In this document: positions 1 through 7,158 of the stretch, one piece after another | How the letters are laid out: each line of letters begins with the position of its first letter | Position numbering within the stretch: the first letter of the stretch is position 1 | Assembly: GCA_944387575.1 (NCBI GenBank) | Contig: CALXFK010000091.1 | Span: forward strand, 1-62,135 | From: an uncultured Clostridia bacterium | GTDB lineage: Bacteria; Bacillota; Clostridia; Oscillospirales; JAAYOS01 | DNA length: 62,135 bases | Direction: 5' to 3' | The notes under the pieces: model-generated | Database searches by the model: none | The model's input: the letters and a program-made list of their open reading frames with translations, nothing else | Told to the model about the DNA's origin: nothing | Program-made: the position numbers and the translations under genes

Positions 1-1
1 G

Positions 2-724
2 AATGAACGTGCGGATGAACTCGGTCTGGAGGACACATCGTTTGTCACGCCGAACGGACTTGATGCAGACGGTCACCACACCACGGCGCGGGAACTCGCA
101 CGGCTCGCGGCGTATGCACTATCCAACGAGACATTCAGAAAGGTTGTATCGACCACACGCGCCACGGTCGCTGGGCGCAGCATGTACAACCATAACAAGT
201 TGCTCACATTCTGCGACGATTGCACCGGGGTAAAGACGGGATATACGAAGAAGGCGGGGCGCTGCCTCGTGTCCTCGTTCAGTGACGGAACAAGCGAGAT
301 CGTCATCGTGACGCTGAATGCGCCGGACGACTGGCGCGATCACATGAAACTGCGTGACTGGGCATTTGAAAACTATGCCGCTCGCACTCTTATCGGCGAC
401 GGTGAGACGGCAGTCACAATAGGCGTAATGGGCGGAGATACTGCGCAGATGACGGCTGTTGCGGAAGCGAAGGTCGAGGTGCTGCTCAGCGAGCAGGAGG
501 CTGAACGGGTGAACTGCGAGATACTGGCGCCGCACTTCACATATGCACCGGTGCGTGCAGGGGATCCGTGTGGGGAGCTCGTTTACAGCCTTGACGGCAC
601 TGAAATAGCTCGTGTGAGGCTTGTGTGGGGCGGAGACGCCGAGCAGAGCGAGCCGCGCAAATTAAGTTTGTTTGAAAAAGTTAAGGAAGGGATAGCGGCT
701 ATTGCGGAAGGTCTCGGTTTTTGA
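2..724 (+). CDS. dacF: D-alanyl-D-alanine carboxypeptidase (DacF-type), C-terminal part
   Basis: Low-molecular-weight penicillin-binding protein that trims the terminal D-Ala from peptidoglycan stem peptides outside the membrane. The reading frame is open from base 2, so the N-terminal part with the signal peptide and SxxK serine lies outside the window. Visible are the conserved stretch with TPNGLD followed by ARELARLA, and the third active-site motif KTG in GVKTGYT (codons near 233). The C-terminal 130 residues match the beta-rich PBP5_C-type domain, ending in a basic/hydrophobic segment that may be an amphipathic membrane anchor. The position before rluB fits sporulation-linked DacF in Clostridia. 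The product family is secure; DacF versus DacA/DacB is inferred from context. Confidence 0.85.
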   Translation, partial: NERADELGLEDTSFVTPNGLDADGHHTTARELARLAAYALSNETFRKVVSTTRATVAGRSMYNHNKLLTFCDDCTGVKTGYTKKAGRCLVSSFSDGTSEIVIVTLNAPDDWRDHMKLRDWAFENYAARTLIGDGETAVTIGVMGGDTAQMTAVAEAKVEVLLSEQEAERVNCEILAPHFTYAPVRAGDPCGELVYSLDGTEIARVRLVWGGDAEQSEPRKLSLFEKVKEGIAAIAEGLGF

Positions 725-772
725 TATAATACCTCAGTTGAAACAGTAAAAACGGAAATTGAGGTAATATCG

Positions 773-1483
773 TTGAAGGAACGTCTGCAAAAAATAATTT
801 CCGCGTACGGTGTGGCGTCGAGGCGTGCGGCGGAGAAAATGATACTCGACGGAAGGGTAAGCGTAGACGGAGAGCAGGCGACGCTTGGCATGTCAGCAGA
901 CCCGGATGCTCAGACGATCGAGATCGACGGACTGCCGCTTAGTGCTCCGCCTGAGCACGTCTATATAATGTTGTATAAGCCGCGCGGATATGTTACCACG
1001 ATGTCGGATGAGCGCGGGCGAAGCCGTACGGTTGGCACCCTTGTCGACTGCGGCACCCGCGTCTATCCGGTGGGAAGGCTCGACATGGCGTCTGAGGGTC
1101 TGCTTATTATGACGAACGACGGTGAGGCTGCGCTCGCACTGACACACCCGCGAAAGCTGGTCGACAAGGCGTACCGCGTGACGGTGGAACCGGCGTCGGA
1201 CGAAAAAATCGCAGCGCTTGCCGCGATGGGAGAGCTCGATGGAGAACGGATAGTGCCGCCGGGCGTAGATGTCCTTTCGCGGAACGGAGAGCGCTGGAGG
1301 ATAGAAATGGTGATCCACGAGGGGAAAAACCGACAGATACGGCGCATGTGCGAGCAGCAGGGCATGGCGGTAAAACGGCTGAAGCGTGTACGAATTGGCG
1401 AACTAAAACTCGGTATGCTCTCGCCAGGGGAGTGGCGTTATCTTGACCGTGAGGAAACGGATTACATAAAATCGCTGAGGTAA
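773..1483 (+). CDS. rluB: rRNA pseudouridine synthase, RluB/RsuA family
   Basis: Cytoplasmic enzyme that isomerises a uridine in rRNA to pseudouridine. The N-terminus is an S4 RNA-binding domain (residues about 1-60, motif VASRRAAEKMI). The catalytic domain carries the conserved GRLDMASEGLL with the catalytic Asp, and later EGKNRQIRRM, typical of RsuA/RluB/RluE/RluF. Length (236 aa) is normal. The start is TTG at 773, set by GAGG at 761 eight bases upstream. It follows dacF by 48 bases, probably in the same transcript. Target position (RluB-like U2605 in 23S versus RsuA-like in 16S) cannot be read from sequence alone. Confidence 0.92.
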   Translation: MKERLQKIISAYGVASRRAAEKMILDGRVSVDGEQATLGMSADPDAQTIEIDGLPLSAPPEHVYIMLYKPRGYVTTMSDERGRSRTVGTLVDCGTRVYPVGRLDMASEGLLIMTNDGEAALALTHPRKLVDKAYRVTVEPASDEKIAALAAMGELDGERIVPPGVDVLSRNGERWRIEMVIHEGKNRQIRRMCEQQGMAVKRLKRVRIGELKLGMLSPGEWRYLDREETDYIKSLR

Positions 1484-1514
1484 AGCGATAACAGGAAAAG
1501 AGGTTATTCTTTAT

Positions 1515-2387
1515 ATGAGTCTCGATCTCATGAAGCGTATCGAGGAAAGACGTCAAGACTTTTCAAAAGGTCAGCGGCGCATCGCTGATTTTATCATGCA
1601 GCACTACGACAAAGCCGCATATATGACAGCGCACCGCCTCGGAGAGACATGCGGAGTGAGCGAGAGTACGGTCGTACGTTTTGCCACCGAACTCGGCTAC
1701 ACCGGATACCCGCATATGCAGCGCGAGCTGCGTGAAATGGTGCATACGAGGCTCAACTCGGTGCAGCGCCTTGAGCTCACATGGGAGAGAATGCAGGGTC
1801 AGAGCATGTACAAGGGCGTAATGGAAAATGACATCGACAAGATACGCGGTACTATGGACACGGTCGAAGGCGAAGTGTTTGAGCACGCCGTGGACATGAT
1901 ACTCGCGGCAAAGCGCATTTACATAATTGGAATGCGTACCTCGTCCTTCCTTGCTGGATTCCTCGGGTTTTATTTCCGTCTGCTCTTCAGTAAGGTAACC
2001 GTCGTGGGCGGTCTTGCGGGAGAGGGAGACATATTTGAGAGTCTGTTTCGCGTCGGACCGGAGGATGTAGTTATCGGGATAAGTTTCCCGCGCTATTCCA
2101 AACGCACCATGCGCGGTCTGCGTTTTGCCCGTGACAGAGGCGCCGGTATCATCTCGATAACCGACTGCGCAAGCTCGCCGATATCCGCTCTAGGTAACAT
2201 CTCGCTTTTTGCACCGTGTGAAATGGCGTCGTTTGTCGATTCGCTTGTCGCTCCGCTTAGTCTGATAAACGCGCTGATAGTTGCCATAGGTATGCGCAGA
2301 CGCGAGGACATATCCGAGACGTTCAGCGTGCTTGAGGATATCTGGGATGAATACGAGATATATGAAAAAGCCGAGCAGAGCAACTGA
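1515..2387 (+). CDS. MurR/RpiR family transcriptional regulator
   Basis: DNA-binding regulator with an N-terminal RpiR-type helix-turn-helix (residues about 1-75, core GVSESTVVRFATELGY) and a C-terminal SIS domain (about 125-260, GMRTSSFLAGF and later ISFPRYSKRTM) that in this family senses a phosphosugar or amino-sugar phosphate. Length 290 aa is typical. ATG start with an AAGAGG-like site upstream. There is no sugar catabolic gene next to it; neighbours are rluB and an HI0933-type flavoprotein, an arrangement I recall from many Clostridia, so its ligand and targets are unknown here. Confidence 0.9.
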   Translation: MSLDLMKRIEERRQDFSKGQRRIADFIMQHYDKAAYMTAHRLGETCGVSESTVVRFATELGYTGYPHMQRELREMVHTRLNSVQRLELTWERMQGQSMYKGVMENDIDKIRGTMDTVEGEVFEHAVDMILAAKRIYIIGMRTSSFLAGFLGFYFRLLFSKVTVVGGLAGEGDIFESLFRVGPEDVVIGISFPRYSKRTMRGLRFARDRGAGIISITDCASSPISALGNISLFAPCEMASFVDSLVAPLSLINALIVAIGMRRREDISETFSVLEDIWDEYEIYEKAEQSN

Positions 2388-3621
2388 TATTGCGGTGATA
2401 GGCGGGGGAGCCGCCGGAATGATGGCTGCAATCACAGCAGCAGAGAGCGGTGCTCAGGTCGTAGTGCTTGAGAGGAATGGATACTGCGGCAAAAAGATAA
2501 ATATAACCGGTAAAGGTCGCTGCAATCTTACAAATAATTGTGAGGTAGCGGACGCCGTTAAAAACATTCCGCACGGAGGTAAATTCCTTTACAGCGCGAT
2601 TTCAAAATTTTCTCCACAACAGACGATAGACTGGTTTGAAAGCCGGGGTCTGCAACTGAAAACCGAGCGGGGAGACCGTGTATTCCCTGCGTCCGACAAG
2701 GCGGTGGATGTTTCGGCGCTGTTGCGCGCCGAAATGAAACGCGCCGGTGTGAAGGTCGTGCAGGGACGGGCGCGGTCTATCGAGATTTCTGACGGTACGG
2801 TCTGCTCGGTGGTCGATGAGAACGGCGAGTTTGCATGTAAAGCCGCAATACTTGCAACTGGTGGACGCTCATATCCGGCTACTGGATCTACGGGGGACGG
2901 ATACACGATCGCGCAGGCGCTTGGTCACACAGTGACGCCGACCGGAGCGTCTATAGTGCCGCTCGTTTCAGGGGATACATTTTGTGCAGAGCTTGCCGGT
3001 CTATCACTGAAGAATGTAAAGGTAAAAGCAATTACTGATAATAAACGTGTGATATACGAGGATTTCGGGGAGCTGCTGTTCACTCATTTTGGTCTCAGCG
3101 GACCGACGATACTTTCTGCATCTGCGCACCTGTGTGACATCGACTTTGGGGCGCACAGCTGCCAGATAGTCATCGACCTGAAGCCGGCGTTAGACGAGGG
3201 AAAGCTGGATGCACGGATGCTTCGCGAATTTGCCGAAACACCAAACCGGAGCATTTCAAATCTGCTCGGTTCGCTCCTGCCTCGTGCTCTTGCCACAATA
3301 CTGCCCGGGCTTGCTGGCGTTGACGGAAGCACTCCGGTCAATTCGATTACGCGAGAGCAGCGCAGGCAGATCGAGACCGTAATAAAGCGGTTTGTGGTTA
3401 ACATAGGCGGGCTGCGTCCAGTGGAGGAGGCGGTCATAACCCGAGGAGGCGTTTCACTTTCGGAGGTGGATTCGCACAGCATGGCGTCGAAACTTGTAAA
3501 GGGACTTTACTTTGCAGGCGAGCTTCTCGATGTTGATGCGTATACCGGCGGTTTCAATTTGCAGATAGCGTGGTCGACCGGGAACCTTGCGGGGAAGAGT
3601 GCTGCGCACTATCTGCTGTAA
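2347..3621 (+). CDS. NAD(P)/FAD-dependent oxidoreductase, HI0933/BaiN-like family
   Basis: Flavoprotein of the HI0933 (aminoacetone oxidase/BaiN-like) family. The N-terminal Rossmann dinucleotide motif VIGGGAAGM is near residue 18, followed by GKKINITGKGRCNLTN, the diagnostic HI0933 signature, and a C-terminal FAD-contact segment GELLDVDAYTGGFNLQ. Length about 424 aa is normal. I chose ATG 2347 because GAGG at 2334-2337 lies nine bases upstream; ATG 2362 (MKKPSRA) is the alternative. Either start overlaps the end of the RpiR gene, indicating coupled translation. Cellular substrate is unknown: the family name BaiN comes from one proposed bile acid enzyme and should not be read as function here. 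Confidence 0.9.
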   Translation: MNTRYMKKPSRATDIAVIGGGAAGMMAAITAAESGAQVVVLERNGYCGKKINITGKGRCNLTNNCEVADAVKNIPHGGKFLYSAISKFSPQQTIDWFESRGLQLKTERGDRVFPASDKAVDVSALLRAEMKRAGVKVVQGRARSIEISDGTVCSVVDENGEFACKAAILATGGRSYPATGSTGDGYTIAQALGHTVTPTGASIVPLVSGDTFCAELAGLSLKNVKVKAITDNKRVIYEDFGELLFTHFGLSGPTILSASAHLCDIDFGAHSCQIVIDLKPALDEGKLDARMLREFAETPNRSISNLLGSLLPRALATILPGLAGVDGSTPVNSITREQRRQIETVIKRFVVNIGGLRPVEEAVITRGGVSLSEVDSHSMASKLVKGLYFAGELLDVDAYTGGFNLQIAWSTGNLAGKSAAHYLL

Positions 3622-3650
3622 AACAAATTACTTGCACTGGAGGCTGAAAT

Positions 3651-4325
3651 ATGGAGAAGTTTGCGGTTGCAATAGACGGACCGAACGGCGCGGGCAAGAG
3701 TTCGGTGGCGCGTGCACTTGCGGCGAAGCTGGGCTGTGTGTATGTGGACACCGGGGCGCTTTACCGCGCTATTGGACTACACGTTGAGAGATGTGGCGCC
3801 GACCCGGACAGCGCGGAGCAGGTCGCTGAGATACTGCATGATGCAAAGGTCGAACTGCGTTACGCGGAGGAGGGACAGCGCGTATACCTCAACGGTGAGG
3901 ATGTGTCCGGTCTCATTCGCACACCCAAGGCGTCGATATACGCCTCGAAGGTTTCAAAGATACCGGAGGTACGGGCGGCGCTGCTTGGGATTCAGCGTGA
4001 TATGGCGACGCATCAGAGCGTGGTCATGGACGGAAGAGATATTGGTACGGTGGTGCTACCGTCTGCGGAGGTTAAGATATTCCTCACCGCTTCGCCGGAA
4101 GTACGTGCAAAACGGCGTTACCTTGAGCTTATCGAAAAAGGTGAGAATACGACACTTGAAGAGGTGCTGAACGACCTTATTTGGAGAGATAAGAACGATT
4201 CCGAACGGGAGATCGCCCCGCTGCGACCGGCAGAGGATTCGGTGCTCGTGGATACAAGCGAGCTTGACTTTGAGCAAAGCGTAGCGGCGGTGGAGAAAGT
4301 GGTAAGCGAAAGGACAGGAAGATAG
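3651..4325 (+). CDS. cmk: cytidylate kinase
   Basis: Phosphorylates CMP and dCMP to the diphosphates using ATP in the cytoplasm, feeding RNA, DNA and CDP-lipid synthesis. The Walker A loop GPNGAGKSS is at residues 9-17; DTGALYRA (CMP site), MDGRDIGTVVLP and the lid-region arginines of KRRYLEL follow. Length 224 aa matches the family. ATG 3651 has GGAGG about seven bases upstream. The stop codon at 4323 directly abuts the plsC start, so cmk-plsC-ispH form a tight translational unit, an order common in Clostridia. Confidence 0.96.
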   Translation: MEKFAVAIDGPNGAGKSSVARALAAKLGCVYVDTGALYRAIGLHVERCGADPDSAEQVAEILHDAKVELRYAEEGQRVYLNGEDVSGLIRTPKASIYASKVSKIPEVRAALLGIQRDMATHQSVVMDGRDIGTVVLPSAEVKIFLTASPEVRAKRRYLELIEKGENTTLEEVLNDLIWRDKNDSEREIAPLRPAEDSVLVDTSELDFEQSVAAVEKVVSERTGR

Positions 4326-4937
4326 ATGGCGGCGGTGATATACAGGATATATTACTGGGCGGTGTGGATATACACGCACCTGTTTTACAAGTTCCACGTG
4401 CATGGTTCGGAGAATGTCGTTGACGGTCCGGCGGTGGTATGTGCCAACCACTCGTCTATGATGGACCCGCTCATGGTGGCGCTAGGAATGCGCAATTCGC
4501 GTGGGTATAACCAGCCAAAATTTCTTGCAAAGAGCGAGCTCGGATCGGTACCGGTGCTTAGGTCAATCATCAGTTTCCTCATCGTGTATGTTCGGAGGGG
4601 GGAGTCGGACATAGCGGCAATAAAGAAGTCTATCGAGCACTTGAAAAGCGGTGGACGGCTCATAGTGTTTCCGGAAGGACGGCGGGTAAATGAAGGAGAG
4701 AAGAGCGACGTAAAGACTGGAGTGATAATGATGTCTATGCGCTCTGGTGCCCCTGTTCAGCCAACCTTCGTTACCGAGTGCCGCAAACCGATGTTTTGCC
4801 GCCGTAGAATAGACGTTGTATTCGGAGAGGCGTATATGCCCCGGAAAATGAGCGGAGAGGCGACAAGCGAGGCTTACCGCAGGGAAGCCGACGAGCTGAT
4901 GCGCAGGATAGAGAAACTTGGGGAGAACTTGAAATGA
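4326..4937 (+). CDS. plsC: 1-acyl-sn-glycerol-3-phosphate acyltransferase
   Basis: Adds the second acyl chain to lysophosphatidic acid to make phosphatidic acid at the cytoplasmic membrane. The NHX4D catalytic motif is seen as NHSSMMD (residues 41-47) and the glycerol-phosphate binding motif as FPEGRR. The N-terminus is hydrophobic and aromatic-rich, consistent with membrane association. 203 aa, slightly short but complete. It starts immediately after the cmk stop and its own TGA overlaps the ispH ATG by the sequence ATGA, so the three genes are translationally coupled. Confidence 0.93.
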   Translation: MAAVIYRIYYWAVWIYTHLFYKFHVHGSENVVDGPAVVCANHSSMMDPLMVALGMRNSRGYNQPKFLAKSELGSVPVLRSIISFLIVYVRRGESDIAAIKKSIEHLKSGGRLIVFPEGRRVNEGEKSDVKTGVIMMSMRSGAPVQPTFVTECRKPMFCRRRIDVVFGEAYMPRKMSGEATSEAYRREADELMRRIEKLGENLK

Positions 4938-7063
4938 AGGTCATTCTTGCATCGACCGCTGGGTTCTGTTTCGGGGTGGACCGCGCGGTGAAACTTGCGG
5001 ACGAATGTGCCGGAAATGCGGCTACACTTGGTCCTATAATCCACAACAGCACCGTGACCCATGAGCTAGAAGAGCGTGGTGTGCGCATCGCGCAGGGGGT
5101 TGATGAACTGCGCCCGGGCGAGACTGCGATAATTTGTTCGCACGGCGCCCCTCGTGCGGTGCATGAGGAATTGAAACGGCGTGGAATAGAATACGTCGAT
5201 GCGACCTGTCCGTACGTAAAGCGTATACATGACACGGTCGCAAAGGAGAGCGCCCAGGGCAGACAGGTGGTAATAATCGGGCAGGCGCAGCACACCGAGG
5301 TGAAAGGGATAGCCGGATGGTGTGAGAGCCCGCCGCTTGTGTTCGAAAATGCCGAGGAGTTCTCAAAATGGCTTGATGAGGCGCCGGAAAACCGGTCAAA
5401 GGCGCTTTCAGTGGTCTCGCAGACAACGTTGGATATAAGCGTTTGGGAACAAATTGTGAATTTTTTAAAAAACCAGTGTACAAATGCGAAAAAGTTTGAT
5501 ACAATATGCAAAGCCACAATTCTGAGGCAGCGCGAGGCGGCGCAGATAGCCGCCGGCAGCGACGCCATGGTCATTGCGGGAGACAAGCGAAGCGCAAACA
5601 CCAGGCGGCTGTACGAGCTATGCCGTCGCTACTGCGAGAATGTTTTTCTTGTGGAGAATGCGGCTGGGCTCGGTGAATTTGGCGACTTTTCCACCGTCGG
5701 CGTCACCGCGGGGGCGTCAACGCCGAGGCGGATAATTATGGAGGTCTGTAAGAAAATGAGCGACGAAATACTGAACGTCACAGGTGAGGACGTAAACACT
5801 GCCGCAGAGCCTGCGGTAGAGAACGCGGAGCCGGCAGCGCCGGTTGCTGCCGAGGCTGACAAGGTCATTGAACCCGCAGCCGTATCTGAGGATGCTACTT
5901 TTGCAGAAATGCTTGAACAGACGTTCAAGACTTTGAATAACGGGGATAAGGTCAAGGGTGTTGTGACCGGGATTTCCGGCACCGAGGTTCAGGTCGATCT
6001 TGGTACCAAGCATGCGGGTTACATACCGCTTGCCGAGCTGGGTGACGATCAGGAGTTTATTTCCTCGCTTAAAGTTGGCGACGAGATAGAGGCGTCGGTC
6101 ATCCGCGTAAACGACGTCGAGGGCACCGCAATGCTCTCCAAGCGCCGTCTTGACAGTGCTAAGGGCTGGGAGGACGTTGAAGCTGCGGTAGAGAGCCATG
6201 AGACTATGGAAGGCTATATCACCGAGGAGAACAAGGGCGGTGTTGTGGCGTCGGTCAAGGGCGTGCGCGTGTTCATACCCGCGTCGCAGACCGGTGTTCC
6301 GCGCGGCGGTTCGCTGAGCGGTCTTGTCAAGACCAAGGTTCGCCTCAAGATAACCGAGGTCAATCGTGCCCGCCGCCGTGTTGTCGGTTCGATAAGCGCT
6401 GTTACGCGCGAGGAGCGCAAGGCTAAGGCGGAGCAGGTCTGGAACGAGATCGAAGAAGGGAAGATTTATGAGGGTGTCGTCAAGTCTATGACCAATTACG
6501 GCGTGTTCGTAGACATCGGCGGAGTGGACGGAATGGTCCACATTTCTGAGCTCTCCTGGCAGCGTGTACGTCATCCGCAGGATGTTGTTTCGGTTGGCGA
6601 CACTGTTACCGTGCATGTCCTCTCGTTTGACCGCGAGAAGAAGAAGATCTCGCTCGGATTGCGCACCGCGGAGGACAATCCGTGGACCAAGTTTGTTGCC
6701 GGATACAATATAGGCGACGTTATCACCGCTAAAGTGGTCAAGCTTATGACCTTTGGTGCTTTTGCGGAAATTATTCCCGGCGTCGACGGTCTTATACACA
6801 TCTCGCAGATTGCCGATCACCGCATAGGCAAGCCGGGCGATGTGCTCAGCGAGGGTCAGGAAGTTCAGTGCAAGATAACCAACGTCGACTACGACAAGCA
6901 GAAGGTCTGGCTCAGCATTCGTGCTCTTCTTGAGGCGGATGCCGCTGACGGATCCGCTCAGGACGATGAACCTGCCGAGGAGGATACAGGCGACGGAATC
7001 GTTGCTTCGAGCGAGGCTGGTGTTCTCACTATTTCCAAGGATATAGCGGATGTCGAAGAGTAA
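4934..7063 (+). CDS. ispH: bifunctional IspH (HMBPP reductase) / S1-repeat protein fusion
   Basis: The N-terminal about 280 residues are 4-hydroxy-3-methylbut-2-enyl diphosphate reductase, the last step of the MEP isoprenoid pathway. The three iron-sulfur ligands are C12 (GFCFGVDRA), C92 (DATCPYV) and C192 (DTICKAT), and substrate-binding H37, H70 and H120 are in place. An acidic, Ala-rich linker (about 285-325) leads to four S1 RNA-binding repeats (start near 337, 423, 507 and 592), ending in an acidic tail. Fusion of IspH to a ribosomal protein S1 homologue is a known Clostridia architecture; total 709 aa is expected. The S1 half probably acts on mRNA/30S subunits. A hairpin terminator follows at 7086. 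Confidence 0.95.
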   Translation: MKVILASTAGFCFGVDRAVKLADECAGNAATLGPIIHNSTVTHELEERGVRIAQGVDELRPGETAIICSHGAPRAVHEELKRRGIEYVDATCPYVKRIHDTVAKESAQGRQVVIIGQAQHTEVKGIAGWCESPPLVFENAEEFSKWLDEAPENRSKALSVVSQTTLDISVWEQIVNFLKNQCTNAKKFDTICKATILRQREAAQIAAGSDAMVIAGDKRSANTRRLYELCRRYCENVFLVENAAGLGEFGDFSTVGVTAGASTPRRIIMEVCKKMSDEILNVTGEDVNTAAEPAVENAEPAAPVAAEADKVIEPAAVSEDATFAEMLEQTFKTLNNGDKVKGVVTGISGTEVQVDLGTKHAGYIPLAELGDDQEFISSLKVGDEIEASVIRVNDVEGTAMLSKRRLDSAKGWEDVEAAVESHETMEGYITEENKGGVVASVKGVRVFIPASQTGVPRGGSLSGLVKTKVRLKITEVNRARRRVVGSISAVTREERKAKAEQVWNEIEEGKIYEGVVKSMTNYGVFVDIGGVDGMVHISELSWQRVRHPQDVVSVGDTVTVHVLSFDREKKKISLGLRTAEDNPWTKFVAGYNIGDVITAKVVKLMTFGAFAEIIPGVDGLIHISQIADHRIGKPGDVLSEGQEVQCKITNVDYDKQKVWLSIRALLEADAADGSAQDDEPAEEDTGDGIVASSEAGVLTISKDIADVEE

Positions 7064-7085
7064 ATCTGTCATATAGTCAATTAGG

Positions 7086-7130
7086 CGAGCCGTCAGAGGG
7101 CAATATCAGATTGTCTTCTGCGGCTCGTTT
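7086..7130 (+). terminator. likely intrinsic terminator after ispH-S1
   Basis: An extended hairpin: CGAGCCG at 7086-7092 pairs with CGGCTCG at 7121-7127, and the helix continues inward with one bulged T (7093) to about 7103/7111. It is followed by only a short T run (GTTTA), so termination efficiency is uncertain. It separates the cmk-plsC-ispH unit from the secreted SLH protein. Confidence 0.6.
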
Positions 7131-7158
7131 ACCTTTCGCATAATCATGAGGAGAAAAA

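Noticed and set aside
5717..7072. 451-codon open frame antisense to ispH-S1
   Set aside because: It mirrors the strong codon bias of the sense gene, has no ribosome binding site and no recognisable motif; the sense protein is fully explained.
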